The position numbers and the translations under genes are program-made. The notes beneath the pieces were generated by a model. The model saw only the letters and a list, made by a program, of their open reading frames with translations, was not told the DNA's origin and ran no database searches. Shown piece by piece: positions 56,654-64,000 of a stretch of 64,000 nucleotides of DNA (the first letter of the stretch is position 1; each line of letters opens with the position of its first letter). The stretch comes from Collinsella aerofaciens (lineage in GTDB: Bacteria; Actinomycetota; Coriobacteriia; Coriobacteriales; Coriobacteriaceae): positions 62,001 through 126,000 of the forward strand of contig JAPJOH010000001.1 in assembly GCA_030826265.1 (NCBI GenBank), in the 5' to 3' direction.

Positions 56654-58009
56654 ATGCTTCTGGTCGCTAACGGTTCCGTCTTTACCCGCAACGCTCAGAC
56701 CCCGTTTATTCCAAACGGTGCGGTCGCCATTGACGGAGATACGATCGTCGAAGTGGGCCCCGAGCGCGAGCTCAAGGCCAAGTACCCGGATGCCGAGTAC
56801 GTCGATGCCCAGGGCAACCTCATCATGCCCGGACTCATCAACTGCCACACCCACATCTACTCGGGTCTGGCCCGCGGCCTTGCCATTAAGGGCTGCAACC
56901 CCACCAACTTCTTGGAGAATCTCGAGCAGCAGTGGTGGAGGATCGACGACAACCTGACGCTCGACGGCACCAAGGCCAGCGCCTATGCTACGATTTTGGA
57001 CTCCATCCGTGATGGCGTCACCACGATCTTCGATCACCATGCGAGCTTCTGCGAGATTCCGGGAAGCCTCTTTACCATTAAGGATGCAGCTCAGGAGCTG
57101 GGCATGCGTTCGTGCCTGTGCTACGAGGTCTCCGATCGCCGCGGCCAGGAAAAGTGCGACCAGGCCATTGCCGAGAACGCCGAATTTGCCCAGTGGGCCG
57201 CCAAGGAGCGTCGCGATAACGACAACCACATGATCGCCGCCATGTTTGGCGGACATGCTACCTTTACGCTTTCGGACGAGACCATGGATAAGATGGCCGA
57301 GGCCAACAACGGCCTGACCGGCTTCCACATCCATGTGTGCGAGGGCATGAACGACGTGTGGGACTCCCGCCTCAACCGCGGTGGCATCAGCCCCGTCGAG
57401 CGCCTGCTGCAGCACAACCTGCTGGGTCCCGACACCATGCTGGGCCACTGCATCCACGTGACGCCTGCCGAGATGGATATCGTCAAGGAGTCCGGCACTT
57501 GGCTGGTCAACAACCCCGAATCCAATATGGGCAACGCCGTGGGCTGCGCCCCCGTGCTCGAGTTCTTCCGCCGCGGCATCCCCGTGTGCATGGGCACCGA
57601 CGCCTACACCCACGATATGCTCGAGAGCCTTAAGGTCTTCCTGATTATTCAGCGCCACAACGCCGCCATGCCCAACGTGGGCTGGTGCGAGGCCATGACG
57701 ATGCTGTTCGAGAACAACGCCAAGATGGCGAGCAAGTACTTCGATCGCAAGCTCGGTGTGCTCGAGGCCGGCGCTGCCGCCGACGTTATCGTTATGGACT
57801 ACAAGCCCTTTACGCCGCTGAGCGAGGAGAATATCGACGGCCACATGCTCTTTGGCATGATGGGCAAAAACTGCCGCACCACCATCATCAACGGCCGCGT
57901 CCTGTACAAGGATCGCGAGTTCGTTGGCATTGATGAGGACAAGATCAACGCGTGGACCATGGCCGAGTCCAAGAAGCTCTGGAGCACGCTCAACGATCGC
58001 ACCTACTAA
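56654..58009 (+). CDS. ssnA: SsnA-type aminohydrolase
   Basis: Metal-dependent amidohydrolase of 451 residues, of the type found next to ygfK and xdhD in purine-catabolic clusters. The metal motif is INCHTHIYSGLARGL; further ligands are in FHIHVCEG, LGHCIHVTP and MGTDAYTHDMLE. The predicted reaction is hydrolytic opening or deamination of a purine-derived intermediate; the exact substrate is not certain. The ATG at 56654 follows GAAGGGAG. Confidence 0.9.
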   Translation: MLLVANGSVFTRNAQTPFIPNGAVAIDGDTIVEVGPERELKAKYPDAEYVDAQGNLIMPGLINCHTHIYSGLARGLAIKGCNPTNFLENLEQQWWRIDDNLTLDGTKASAYATILDSIRDGVTTIFDHHASFCEIPGSLFTIKDAAQELGMRSCLCYEVSDRRGQEKCDQAIAENAEFAQWAAKERRDNDNHMIAAMFGGHATFTLSDETMDKMAEANNGLTGFHIHVCEGMNDVWDSRLNRGGISPVERLLQHNLLGPDTMLGHCIHVTPAEMDIVKESGTWLVNNPESNMGNAVGCAPVLEFFRRGIPVCMGTDAYTHDMLESLKVFLIIQRHNAAMPNVGWCEAMTMLFENNAKMASKYFDRKLGVLEAGAAADVIVMDYKPFTPLSEENIDGHMLFGMMGKNCRTTIINGRVLYKDREFVGIDEDKINAWTMAESKKLWSTLNDRTY

Positions 58010-58024
58010 TTCACAAGTAGATTC

Positions 58025-58060
58025 GCGCGCGTCGGATGTTTCGCCACATCCGGCGCGCGC
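58025..58060 (+). repeat. Strong 15-bp hairpin between ssnA and ygfK
   Basis: GCGCGCGTCGGATGT pairs with ACATCCGGCGCGCGC (one G-T pair) around a 6-base loop. No T run follows, so an mRNA-stabilising or processing role is more likely than termination. Confidence 0.75.
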
Positions 58061-58158
58061 ATAGGCGGCCTCCGCGGGGTCGCCGGCGCTGTGCTAGCGC
58101 TACACCGTATTTGCGCCCGCCGCGCGGTCTCGCCGGGCGTTACAGAGAGGAACTCATT

Positions 58159-61158
58159 ATGAGCGACATCATGAGGCCGATCCCGTTTTCGCAGCTGATG
58201 AACTGGATCATCGAGGAGCACAAGACTCAGGGCGCCGTCTTTGGCGTGCGCAAGATGGTCACGACCAACCAAGAGGGCGCGCTTCCCATTTTTGACGAGC
58301 GCATCGAGACTCCGTTTGGCCCGGCCGCCGGTCCCAATACGCAGTTGGCCCAGAACATTGTGGCATCCTACGTGGCCGGTTCCCGCTTCTTTGAGCTCAA
58401 GACCGTTCAGGTTATGGACGGCGAGGAGCTCTCCAAGTGTGTCAACAAGCCCTGCATTGTGGCGCAGGACGAGTGCTACAACTGCGAGTGGTCGACCGAG
58501 CTCGAGGTTCCGCAGGCTTTTGCCGAGTACGTGAAGGCATGGTTTGCCTGCCACCTGATCGCTCGCGAGTACGGCCTGGGCAGCCCGGACGGCTTTGTCT
58601 TCAACATGTCCGTGGGTTATGACCTGGAGGGCATCAAGAGCCCCAAGGTCGACGCCTACATCGAGGGCATGAAGGACGCCAGCGGCTCCGACGTCTGGAA
58701 CGAGTGCCGCGCATGGGCGCTCGCCAACCTGGACAAGTTTGAGCATGTCGACGCCGCGTTTGTCGAGTCCATCCCGGCACGCGTCTCCAACTCCATCACC
58801 GAGTCTACCCTGCACGGCTGCCCGCCCGCCGAGATCGAGCGCATCGCGACCTACCTCATCACCGAGAAGGGCCTCAACACCTACATCAAGTGCAACCCCA
58901 CGCTGCTGGGCTATGAGTTTGCACGTCAGCGCCTCAACGAGCTGGGCTTTGACTACATCGTCTTCGACGATACGCACTTCCGCGAGGACCTGCAGTGGGC
59001 CGACGCCGTGCCCATGTTCGAGCGCCTGATTGCCCTGTGCGCCGAGCGCGGCCTGGAGTTTGGCGTCAAGCTCACCAACACCTTCCCCGTCGACGTGACG
59101 AGGAACGAGCTGCCTTCCACCGAGATGTACATGTCCGGCCGTTCGCTGTTCTCGCTGACCATCGAGGCTGCCCGTCGCATTACCGAGCAGTTCGATGGCA
59201 AGCTGCGCATCAGCTACTCCGGCGGTGCTACGGTCTACAACATCCGCGCCCTGTACGATGCCGGCATTTGGCCCGTCACCCTGGCGACCGACGTGCTCAA
59301 GCCCGGTGGCTACGAGCGCTTTAGCCAGATGGCCGGCGAGTTTACCGACCTGGATGGCAAGCCGTTCGCGGGTGTCTCTCTCGAGGCTGTGACTGCGATC
59401 CAGACCGACTCACTCACCAACCCGCTCTACAAGAAGCCGCTGCGTCCGCTGCCCGACCGCAAGGTCGCCGGCAAGAGCCCTCTTTCCGATTGCTTTACCA
59501 CGCCGTGCCGCACGAGCTGCCCCATCCAGCAGGATATTCCCGCCTACCTGGCGGCCGTTGACGAGGGCCGCTACGAGGACGCACTCAACATCATCATCGA
59601 GCGCAACGCCCTGCCGTTCATTACCGGCACCATCTGCCCGCATCCCTGCGGCCGTGCCTGCGAGCGTGCGTTCTACGAGCCCGAGGGCGCCCAGATTCGC
59701 GCCAGCAAGCTCAAGGCCGCCCGCGAGGCCATGACCGCCGTGCTGCCCAAGCTGCGCGCCCAGGCCATCGCCAACGACGGCGAGCGCAACGTTGCCGTTA
59801 TCGGCGGCGGCCCGGCCGGCCTGGCGACGGCGTTCTTCCTGACGCGTGCCGGCGTGCCCGTCACCATCTTTGAGGCCCGCGATTCGCTCGGCGGCGTGGT
59901 CCGTCACGTGATTCCCGAGTTCCGTATCGCGAGCGACGATATCTCCCACGATGCCGAGCTCTGCCTAGCCTTTGGCGCCAAGGTGCAGCTCAACGCTCGC
60001 GTTGATTCCATTGACGAGCTCAAGGACCAGGGCTTTACCGACGTGGTCGTGGCCACCGGTGCCTGGATGCCCGGCTCTGCGGGCCTGGGCGAGGGCGCCG
60101 AGCTCGACGTGCTGGAGTTCCTCGAGGCCGCCAAGAAGGGCGAGAAGCTCGAGCTGGGCGAGGACGTCGTGGTCATTGGCGCCGGCAACACCGCCATGGA
60201 CGCGGCCCGCGTGGCCAAGCGCCTGGCCGGCGTGAAGAACGTGCGCCTGGTCTACCGCCGCACCAAGAAGCAGATGCCCGCCGATGAGGAAGAGCTCGAT
60301 CTTGCTCTTGCCGACGGCGTTGAGTTCTGCGAGCTGCTGGCACCTAAGGCACTCAACGGCGCCGTGCTGACCTGCGATGTTATGGAGCTTGGCGAGCCGG
60401 ATGCAAGCGGCCGCCGCAGCCCCGTCGCCACGGGCGAGACTGTTGAGCTTCCCGCCACCACGGTGATCTGCGCCGTGGGCGAGGGCATCGACGCCAGCCT
60501 GTACGATGCCGCGGGCGTCGAGCACGACCGTCGCGGCCGCCTTGCCGCTACCTCCACCGGCGTCGAGGGCGTCTGGGCTGCGGGCGACTGCCGCCGCGGT
60601 CCTGCCACCGTGGTCGAGGCTATCGCCGATGCCGCCGAGGTCGCCCGTGCCATCGCCGACGTGGACTTTAACAAGTACGCCGACTGCAACGAGCAGGCCG
60701 GCCGCGAGGACACTTGCTACGAGCGCAAGGGGTCGCTGTGCCGCGACAAGCGCAACTGCACCAAGACCCGCTGCCTGGGCTGCGGCTCGGTGTGCGAGGT
60801 CTGCTGCGACGTGTGCCCCAACCGCGCCAACGTGGCAATTAAGGTGCCGGGCCTGGCCAAGCATCAGGTCGTCCATGTCGACGGCATGTGCAATGAGTGC
60901 GGCAACTGCGCCGTGTTCTGCCCTTACCAGGAGGGTCGTCCCTACAAGGACAAGCTCACCCTGTTCTGGAGCGAGGAGGACATGGAGAACTCCGAGAACG
61001 AGGGCTTCCTGGCCGTGGACGAGGACCACTTTAAGGTCCGCGTCGCCGGCACGGTCCGCACCGTCTCGGTCGATGCCGTCAACACCGGTCTTCCCGAGGC
61101 CGTCCGCCTGACCATCAGGGCTGTGCGCGACAACTATTCGTACCTTCTTAAGAAATAG
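58159..61158 (+). CDS. ygfK: YgfK-type flavin/iron-sulfur oxidoreductase
   Basis: Large protein of 999 residues. The N-terminal part (to about 440) is a TIM-barrel region as in YgfK (ETPFGPAAGPNTQLAQNIVA, then NTFPVDVTRNEL). A GltD-like part follows, with Cys clusters CRTSCPIQQDIP and CPHPCGRACERAF, FAD loop VAVIGGGPAGLATAFFL and NAD loop VVVIGAGNTAMDAARVAKRL. The C-terminus has more cysteines, CLGCGSVCEVCCDVCPNRAN and CNECGNCAVFCPYQ. The protein, once called a putative selenate reductase, belongs to clusters linked to anaerobic purine and urate breakdown, probably as an electron-transfer partner of the molybdenum enzyme. Confidence 0.92.
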   Translation: MSDIMRPIPFSQLMNWIIEEHKTQGAVFGVRKMVTTNQEGALPIFDERIETPFGPAAGPNTQLAQNIVASYVAGSRFFELKTVQVMDGEELSKCVNKPCIVAQDECYNCEWSTELEVPQAFAEYVKAWFACHLIAREYGLGSPDGFVFNMSVGYDLEGIKSPKVDAYIEGMKDASGSDVWNECRAWALANLDKFEHVDAAFVESIPARVSNSITESTLHGCPPAEIERIATYLITEKGLNTYIKCNPTLLGYEFARQRLNELGFDYIVFDDTHFREDLQWADAVPMFERLIALCAERGLEFGVKLTNTFPVDVTRNELPSTEMYMSGRSLFSLTIEAARRITEQFDGKLRISYSGGATVYNIRALYDAGIWPVTLATDVLKPGGYERFSQMAGEFTDLDGKPFAGVSLEAVTAIQTDSLTNPLYKKPLRPLPDRKVAGKSPLSDCFTTPCRTSCPIQQDIPAYLAAVDEGRYEDALNIIIERNALPFITGTICPHPCGRACERAFYEPEGAQIRASKLKAAREAMTAVLPKLRAQAIANDGERNVAVIGGGPAGLATAFFLTRAGVPVTIFEARDSLGGVVRHVIPEFRIASDDISHDAELCLAFGAKVQLNARVDSIDELKDQGFTDVVVATGAWMPGSAGLGEGAELDVLEFLEAAKKGEKLELGEDVVVIGAGNTAMDAARVAKRLAGVKNVRLVYRRTKKQMPADEEELDLALADGVEFCELLAPKALNGAVLTCDVMELGEPDASGRRSPVATGETVELPATTVICAVGEGIDASLYDAAGVEHDRRGRLAATSTGVEGVWAAGDCRRGPATVVEAIADAAEVARAIADVDFNKYADCNEQAGREDTCYERKGSLCRDKRNCTKTRCLGCGSVCEVCCDVCPNRANVAIKVPGLAKHQVVHVDGMCNECGNCAVFCPYQEGRPYKDKLTLFWSEEDMENSENEGFLAVDEDHFKVRVAGTVRTVSVDAVNTGLPEAVRLTIRAVRDNYSYLLKK

Positions 61159-61169
61159 GCGAGTCTCTT

Positions 61170-61649
61170 ATGGCCAAATCCATTCAACATAACGTGGCCT
61201 ACGTTGCCTGCGGAAGCGGTTGCGCCTCCGCAGGCGGCGACGCCCACTGCAGCGAAGGCTGCATTGGCTGTGGCGCCTGCGTCACGGCCTGCCCCCACGG
61301 CGCCATTGCGCTGGTCGATGGCATCGCCCGCGTGGACCGCTCCAAGTGCACGGGCTGTGGCCTGTGCGGCATGGCGTGCCCGCAGCGCGTGATTGCCTTC
61401 GTCCCCGGCTACCAGAACATTCTGGTGCGCTGCAACAACACCGATAAGGGCGCCATTGCGCGCAAGGTCTGCGACACGAGCTGCATCGGTTGCGGTATGT
61501 GCGCCAAAAAGTGCCCTGCCGGCGCTATCCGCATCGAGGACAACTGCGCCCATATCGACGGCGTGGACTGCCTGTCGTGCGGCATGTGCGCCGTCGTCTG
61601 CCCGCATGGCGCCATCCACGACCGCACCGGCATCGCCGCCGGCGTGTAG
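61170..61649 (+). CDS. Ferredoxin-like protein with four [4Fe-4S] motifs
   Basis: Protein of 159 residues with four Cys motifs: CIGCGACVTACP, CTGCGLCGMACP, CIGCGMCAKKCP and CLSCGMCAVVCP. Each can bind one [4Fe-4S] cluster in pairs, as in the C-terminal part of RnfB or polyferredoxins. It has no membrane segment. It occupies the place where E. coli has ygfM (an FAD-binding subunit) between ygfK/ssnA and xdhD. It probably relays electrons between the molybdenum hydroxylase and YgfK. It lies 11 bases after ygfK and 12 bases before the next gene. Confidence 0.88.
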   Translation: MAKSIQHNVAYVACGSGCASAGGDAHCSEGCIGCGACVTACPHGAIALVDGIARVDRSKCTGCGLCGMACPQRVIAFVPGYQNILVRCNNTDKGAIARKVCDTSCIGCGMCAKKCPAGAIRIEDNCAHIDGVDCLSCGMCAVVCPHGAIHDRTGIAAGV

Positions 61650-61661
61650 AAGGGAATCACC

Positions 61662-64000
61662 ATGGCACAGGAATTCACTTTTACCGTTAACGGCGTCGAG
61701 TGCACGACGACTCAGAACAAGCCACTGCTGCGCTATCTGCGCGACGACCTGCACATTCACTCCGCCAAGGACGGCTGCTCCGAGGGCGCCTGCGGCACCT
61801 GCACCATTCATGTGGACGGTGCGGCCGTCAAGGCGTGCGTGCTGACCACCGCTCTTGCCGCCGGCCGCAACATCGTGACCGTCGAGGGCCTGCCCGAGGA
61901 CGTGCGCGAGGCCTTTGTGTACGCCTTTGGCGCCGTGGGCGCCGTGCAGTGCGGTTTTTGCATTCCCGGCATGGTCATGGCGGGTGCGGCGCTCATCGCC
62001 GAGGACCCCGAGCCCACCGAGGAGCAGATCAAGTACGCCATCCGCGGCAATGTCTGCCGTTGCACCGGCTACAAGAAGATTATCGAGGGCATTGCGCTGG
62101 CCGCTGCGGTGCTCCGCGGCGAAAAGCAGATCGACGAGGACTTGGAGCGCGGCGATGACTACGGCGTGGGCAAGCGCGCCTTCCGCATCGACGTGCGCAA
62201 GAAGGTGCTCGGCGAGGGCAAGTACCCCGACGACATCGACGAGATCGACCAGCCGGGCCTGACCTATGCCAGCGCCGTGCGCTCCAAGTATCCGCGCGCC
62301 CGTGTGCTCTCCATCGATACCTCCAAGGCCGAGGCCCTGCCCGGTGTGGTGGGCATCCTGCGCGCCGAGGACGTGCCGGTCAACCAGGTCGGCCACCTTA
62401 TCCAGGACTGGGACGTCATGATCGCCCAGGGCGATATCACCCGCTGCGTGGGTGACGCCATCGTGCTGGTGGTTGCCGAGGACGAGGCGACGCTCGAGAA
62501 GGCCAAGAAGCTCGTAAAGATTGATTACGAGCCGCTGGAGCCCGTGCGCAACATCGCCGAGGCCAGGTCTGCCGACGCCCCGCGCCTGCACGACAGCTTC
62601 TTTGCCTTTGGCAACACGGTGGAGCTCAAGGACAACGTGTGCCAGAGCCGCCATGTGACGCGCGGCGACGCCGCCAAGGCGCTGGCGGAGAGCGCATTCA
62701 CCGTGACGCAGCGCTTTACTACGCCCTTTACCGAGCATGCCTTCTTGGAGCCCGAGTGCGCCGTTGCCTTCCCGTACAAGAATGGCGTCAAGGTGCAGTC
62801 GACCGACCAGGGCGCCTACGACACGCGCAAAGAGTGTGCCCACATGTTTGGCTGGGATGGCGAACCCGAGCGTGTGGTCGTCGAGACTATGCTCGTGGGC
62901 GGCGGTTTTGGCGGCAAGGAGGACGTGTCCATCCAGCACCTGGCTGCGCTCGCTGCCTATAAGTTCCAGCGTCCTGTGAAGTGCAAGCTCACGCGCGCCG
63001 AGTCGCTCGCTTTCCATCCCAAGCGCCACGCCATGGACGGCACCTTTACACTGGGCTGCGACGCCGAGGGCAACTTTACCGGCCTGGATTGCGAGATCAA
63101 CTTTGACACCGGCGCCTACGCGTCGCTGTGCGGCCCGGTGCTCGAGCGCGCCTGCACGCATGCCGTCGGCCCCTACAAGTACCAGAACACCGACATTCGC
63201 GGCTTTGGCTACTACACCAACAACCCGCCCGCCGGTGCGTACCGCGGCTTTGGCGTCTGCCAGTCCGAGTTTGCGCTCGAGAGCCTGATCGACCTGTTGG
63301 CAGAGAAGGTCGGCCTGGATCCGTGGGAGATTCGCTACCGCAACGCCATCGAGCCGGGCGAGGTTCTGCCCAACGGCCAGATTGCCGATTGCTCCACGGC
63401 GCTTAAAGAGACGCTGCTCGAGGTCAAGGATGCCTACTACGCGCATCCCGGACACGCCGGTATCGCCTGCGCCATGAAGAACGCCGGCGTGGGCGTGGGC
63501 CTGCCCGATGCCGGCCGCTGCAAGATCCGCGTCGAGGATGGCCGCGCCGTGGTCTACGCCGCCACGTCCGACATCGGCCAGGGCTGCAACACGGTCTTTT
63601 TGCAGGACGTTGCCGAGGCCTGCGGTCTGCCGCTGAGCTGCATTGCCAATGGCGAGTGCTCTACCGAGAACGCTCCCGACTCCGGCACCACGTCTGGCTC
63701 GCGTCAGACGGTCGTGACCGGCGAGGCCGTGCGCGGTGCCGCCTTCCTGCTGCGCGATGCCATGCTTGACATCGAGGCCGGCAAGTCTGCGCCCGCCGCT
63801 CCCGTGAATGCGCATGGCGACGGCGTCAAGATTGAGTACGACGACGGTCGCGCCTATCAGCTGCGCACGCAGGAGCTCGTCGCCGGCCAGGGCATGCATC
63901 CTCAGGATCCCGCGACCGCCATCAAGGCGCTCGAGGGATGCGAGTTTGGCTACGTGTATCTGGAGCCGACCGACAAGCTGGGTGCGGATGTTCCCAACCC
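61662..64000 (+). CDS. Xanthine dehydrogenase-type molybdenum hydroxylase, 3' end off the right edge
   Basis: Molybdopterin enzyme that hydroxylates purines; at least 779 residues are seen, with no stop. The N-terminal part has two intact [2Fe-2S] domains: CSEGACGTCTIHVDG with a later Cys, and CGFCIPG plus CRCTGYKK. The Mo-cofactor part has GGGFGGKEDVSIQHLAA and PPAGAYRGFGVCQSEFALE. The FAD-domain gene usual for xanthine dehydrogenases is absent here. The fused iron-sulfur/Mo layout fits the XdhD-like selenium-dependent group, but the selenium dependence and exact substrate are inference. The ATG at 61662 follows AGAAGGGAAT. Confidence 0.9.
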   Translation, partial: MAQEFTFTVNGVECTTTQNKPLLRYLRDDLHIHSAKDGCSEGACGTCTIHVDGAAVKACVLTTALAAGRNIVTVEGLPEDVREAFVYAFGAVGAVQCGFCIPGMVMAGAALIAEDPEPTEEQIKYAIRGNVCRCTGYKKIIEGIALAAAVLRGEKQIDEDLERGDDYGVGKRAFRIDVRKKVLGEGKYPDDIDEIDQPGLTYASAVRSKYPRARVLSIDTSKAEALPGVVGILRAEDVPVNQVGHLIQDWDVMIAQGDITRCVGDAIVLVVAEDEATLEKAKKLVKIDYEPLEPVRNIAEARSADAPRLHDSFFAFGNTVELKDNVCQSRHVTRGDAAKALAESAFTVTQRFTTPFTEHAFLEPECAVAFPYKNGVKVQSTDQGAYDTRKECAHMFGWDGEPERVVVETMLVGGGFGGKEDVSIQHLAALAAYKFQRPVKCKLTRAESLAFHPKRHAMDGTFTLGCDAEGNFTGLDCEINFDTGAYASLCGPVLERACTHAVGPYKYQNTDIRGFGYYTNNPPAGAYRGFGVCQSEFALESLIDLLAEKVGLDPWEIRYRNAIEPGEVLPNGQIADCSTALKETLLEVKDAYYAHPGHAGIACAMKNAGVGVGLPDAGRCKIRVEDGRAVVYAATSDIGQGCNTVFLQDVAEACGLPLSCIANGECSTENAPDSGTTSGSRQTVVTGEAVRGAAFLLRDAMLDIEAGKSAPAAPVNAHGDGVKIEYDDGRAYQLRTQELVAGQGMHPQDPATAIKALEGCEFGYVYLEPTDKLGADVPN

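Noticed and set aside
61662..64000. In-frame UGA selenocysteine codon in the molybdenum hydroxylase
   Set aside because: The visible reading frame has no internal stop. Selenium dependence in this family, if present, would be through a labile selenium ligand.

Overview
The window looks like a chromosome segment of a high-GC Gram-positive gut anaerobe of the Coriobacteriia, most likely Collinsella. This is judged from protein style, the gene content (fused FeoAB, fused AccDA, FabK-type fatty acid synthesis, a ygfK/ssnA/xanthine-dehydrogenase cluster) and the AT-poor codon usage. It is an inference; no database was searched. No rRNA, tRNA, CRISPR array, prophage or transposase gene was seen.

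Layout. Positions 1-3.3 kb hold asnS (cut by the left edge) and a lone PTS IIA protein on the minus strand, then an esterase. 3.3-11.4 kb holds fused feoAB, a SotB-type exporter, a GH13 glycosidase, a DNA-deoxyinosine glycosylase-type UDG, an unrecognised flavodoxin-like gene and an aminotransferase. 11.7-28.1 kb is the information-processing block: L10 leader, rplJ-rplL, galU, rpoB-rpoC, an ECF sigma/anti-sigma pair inserted after rpoC, then rpsL-rpsG-fusA-rpsJ. 28.2-38.3 kb holds birA diverging from a complete type II fatty acid operon (fabH-acpP-fabK-fabD-fabG-fabF-accB-fabZ-accC-accDA). Biotin ligase next to the biotin carrier AccB makes functional sense. 38.4-41.6 kb carries an EIIC without IIA or IIB, a CDF metal exporter and a histidine phosphatase.

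From 42.0 to 47.8 kb comes the rest of the S10 operon (rplC to rplX), detached from rpsJ by 14 kb and stopping before rplE. 48.1-53.3 kb has a Gfo/Idh/MocA dehydrogenase with a DeoR regulator, then rluA-type and U32 genes on the minus strand. From 53.5 kb to the right edge is an accessory catabolic cluster: ridA, a YheO-type regulator, an NCS2 purine permease, ssnA, ygfK, a four-cluster ferredoxin and a molybdenum hydroxylase of the xanthine dehydrogenase family (cut by the right edge). It is probably for anaerobic breakdown of purines such as xanthine or urate.

The most unusual points are: an alpha-CTD-like helix-hairpin-helix region near the end of RpoC; two families of large structured intergenic elements, each present twice, in which stem sequences change but pairing and a core are kept; a 26-nt motif repeated before rplC and before rplB; paired palindromes around the fab promoter; and replacement of the usual FAD subunit gene in the xanthine dehydrogenase cluster by a ferredoxin gene.
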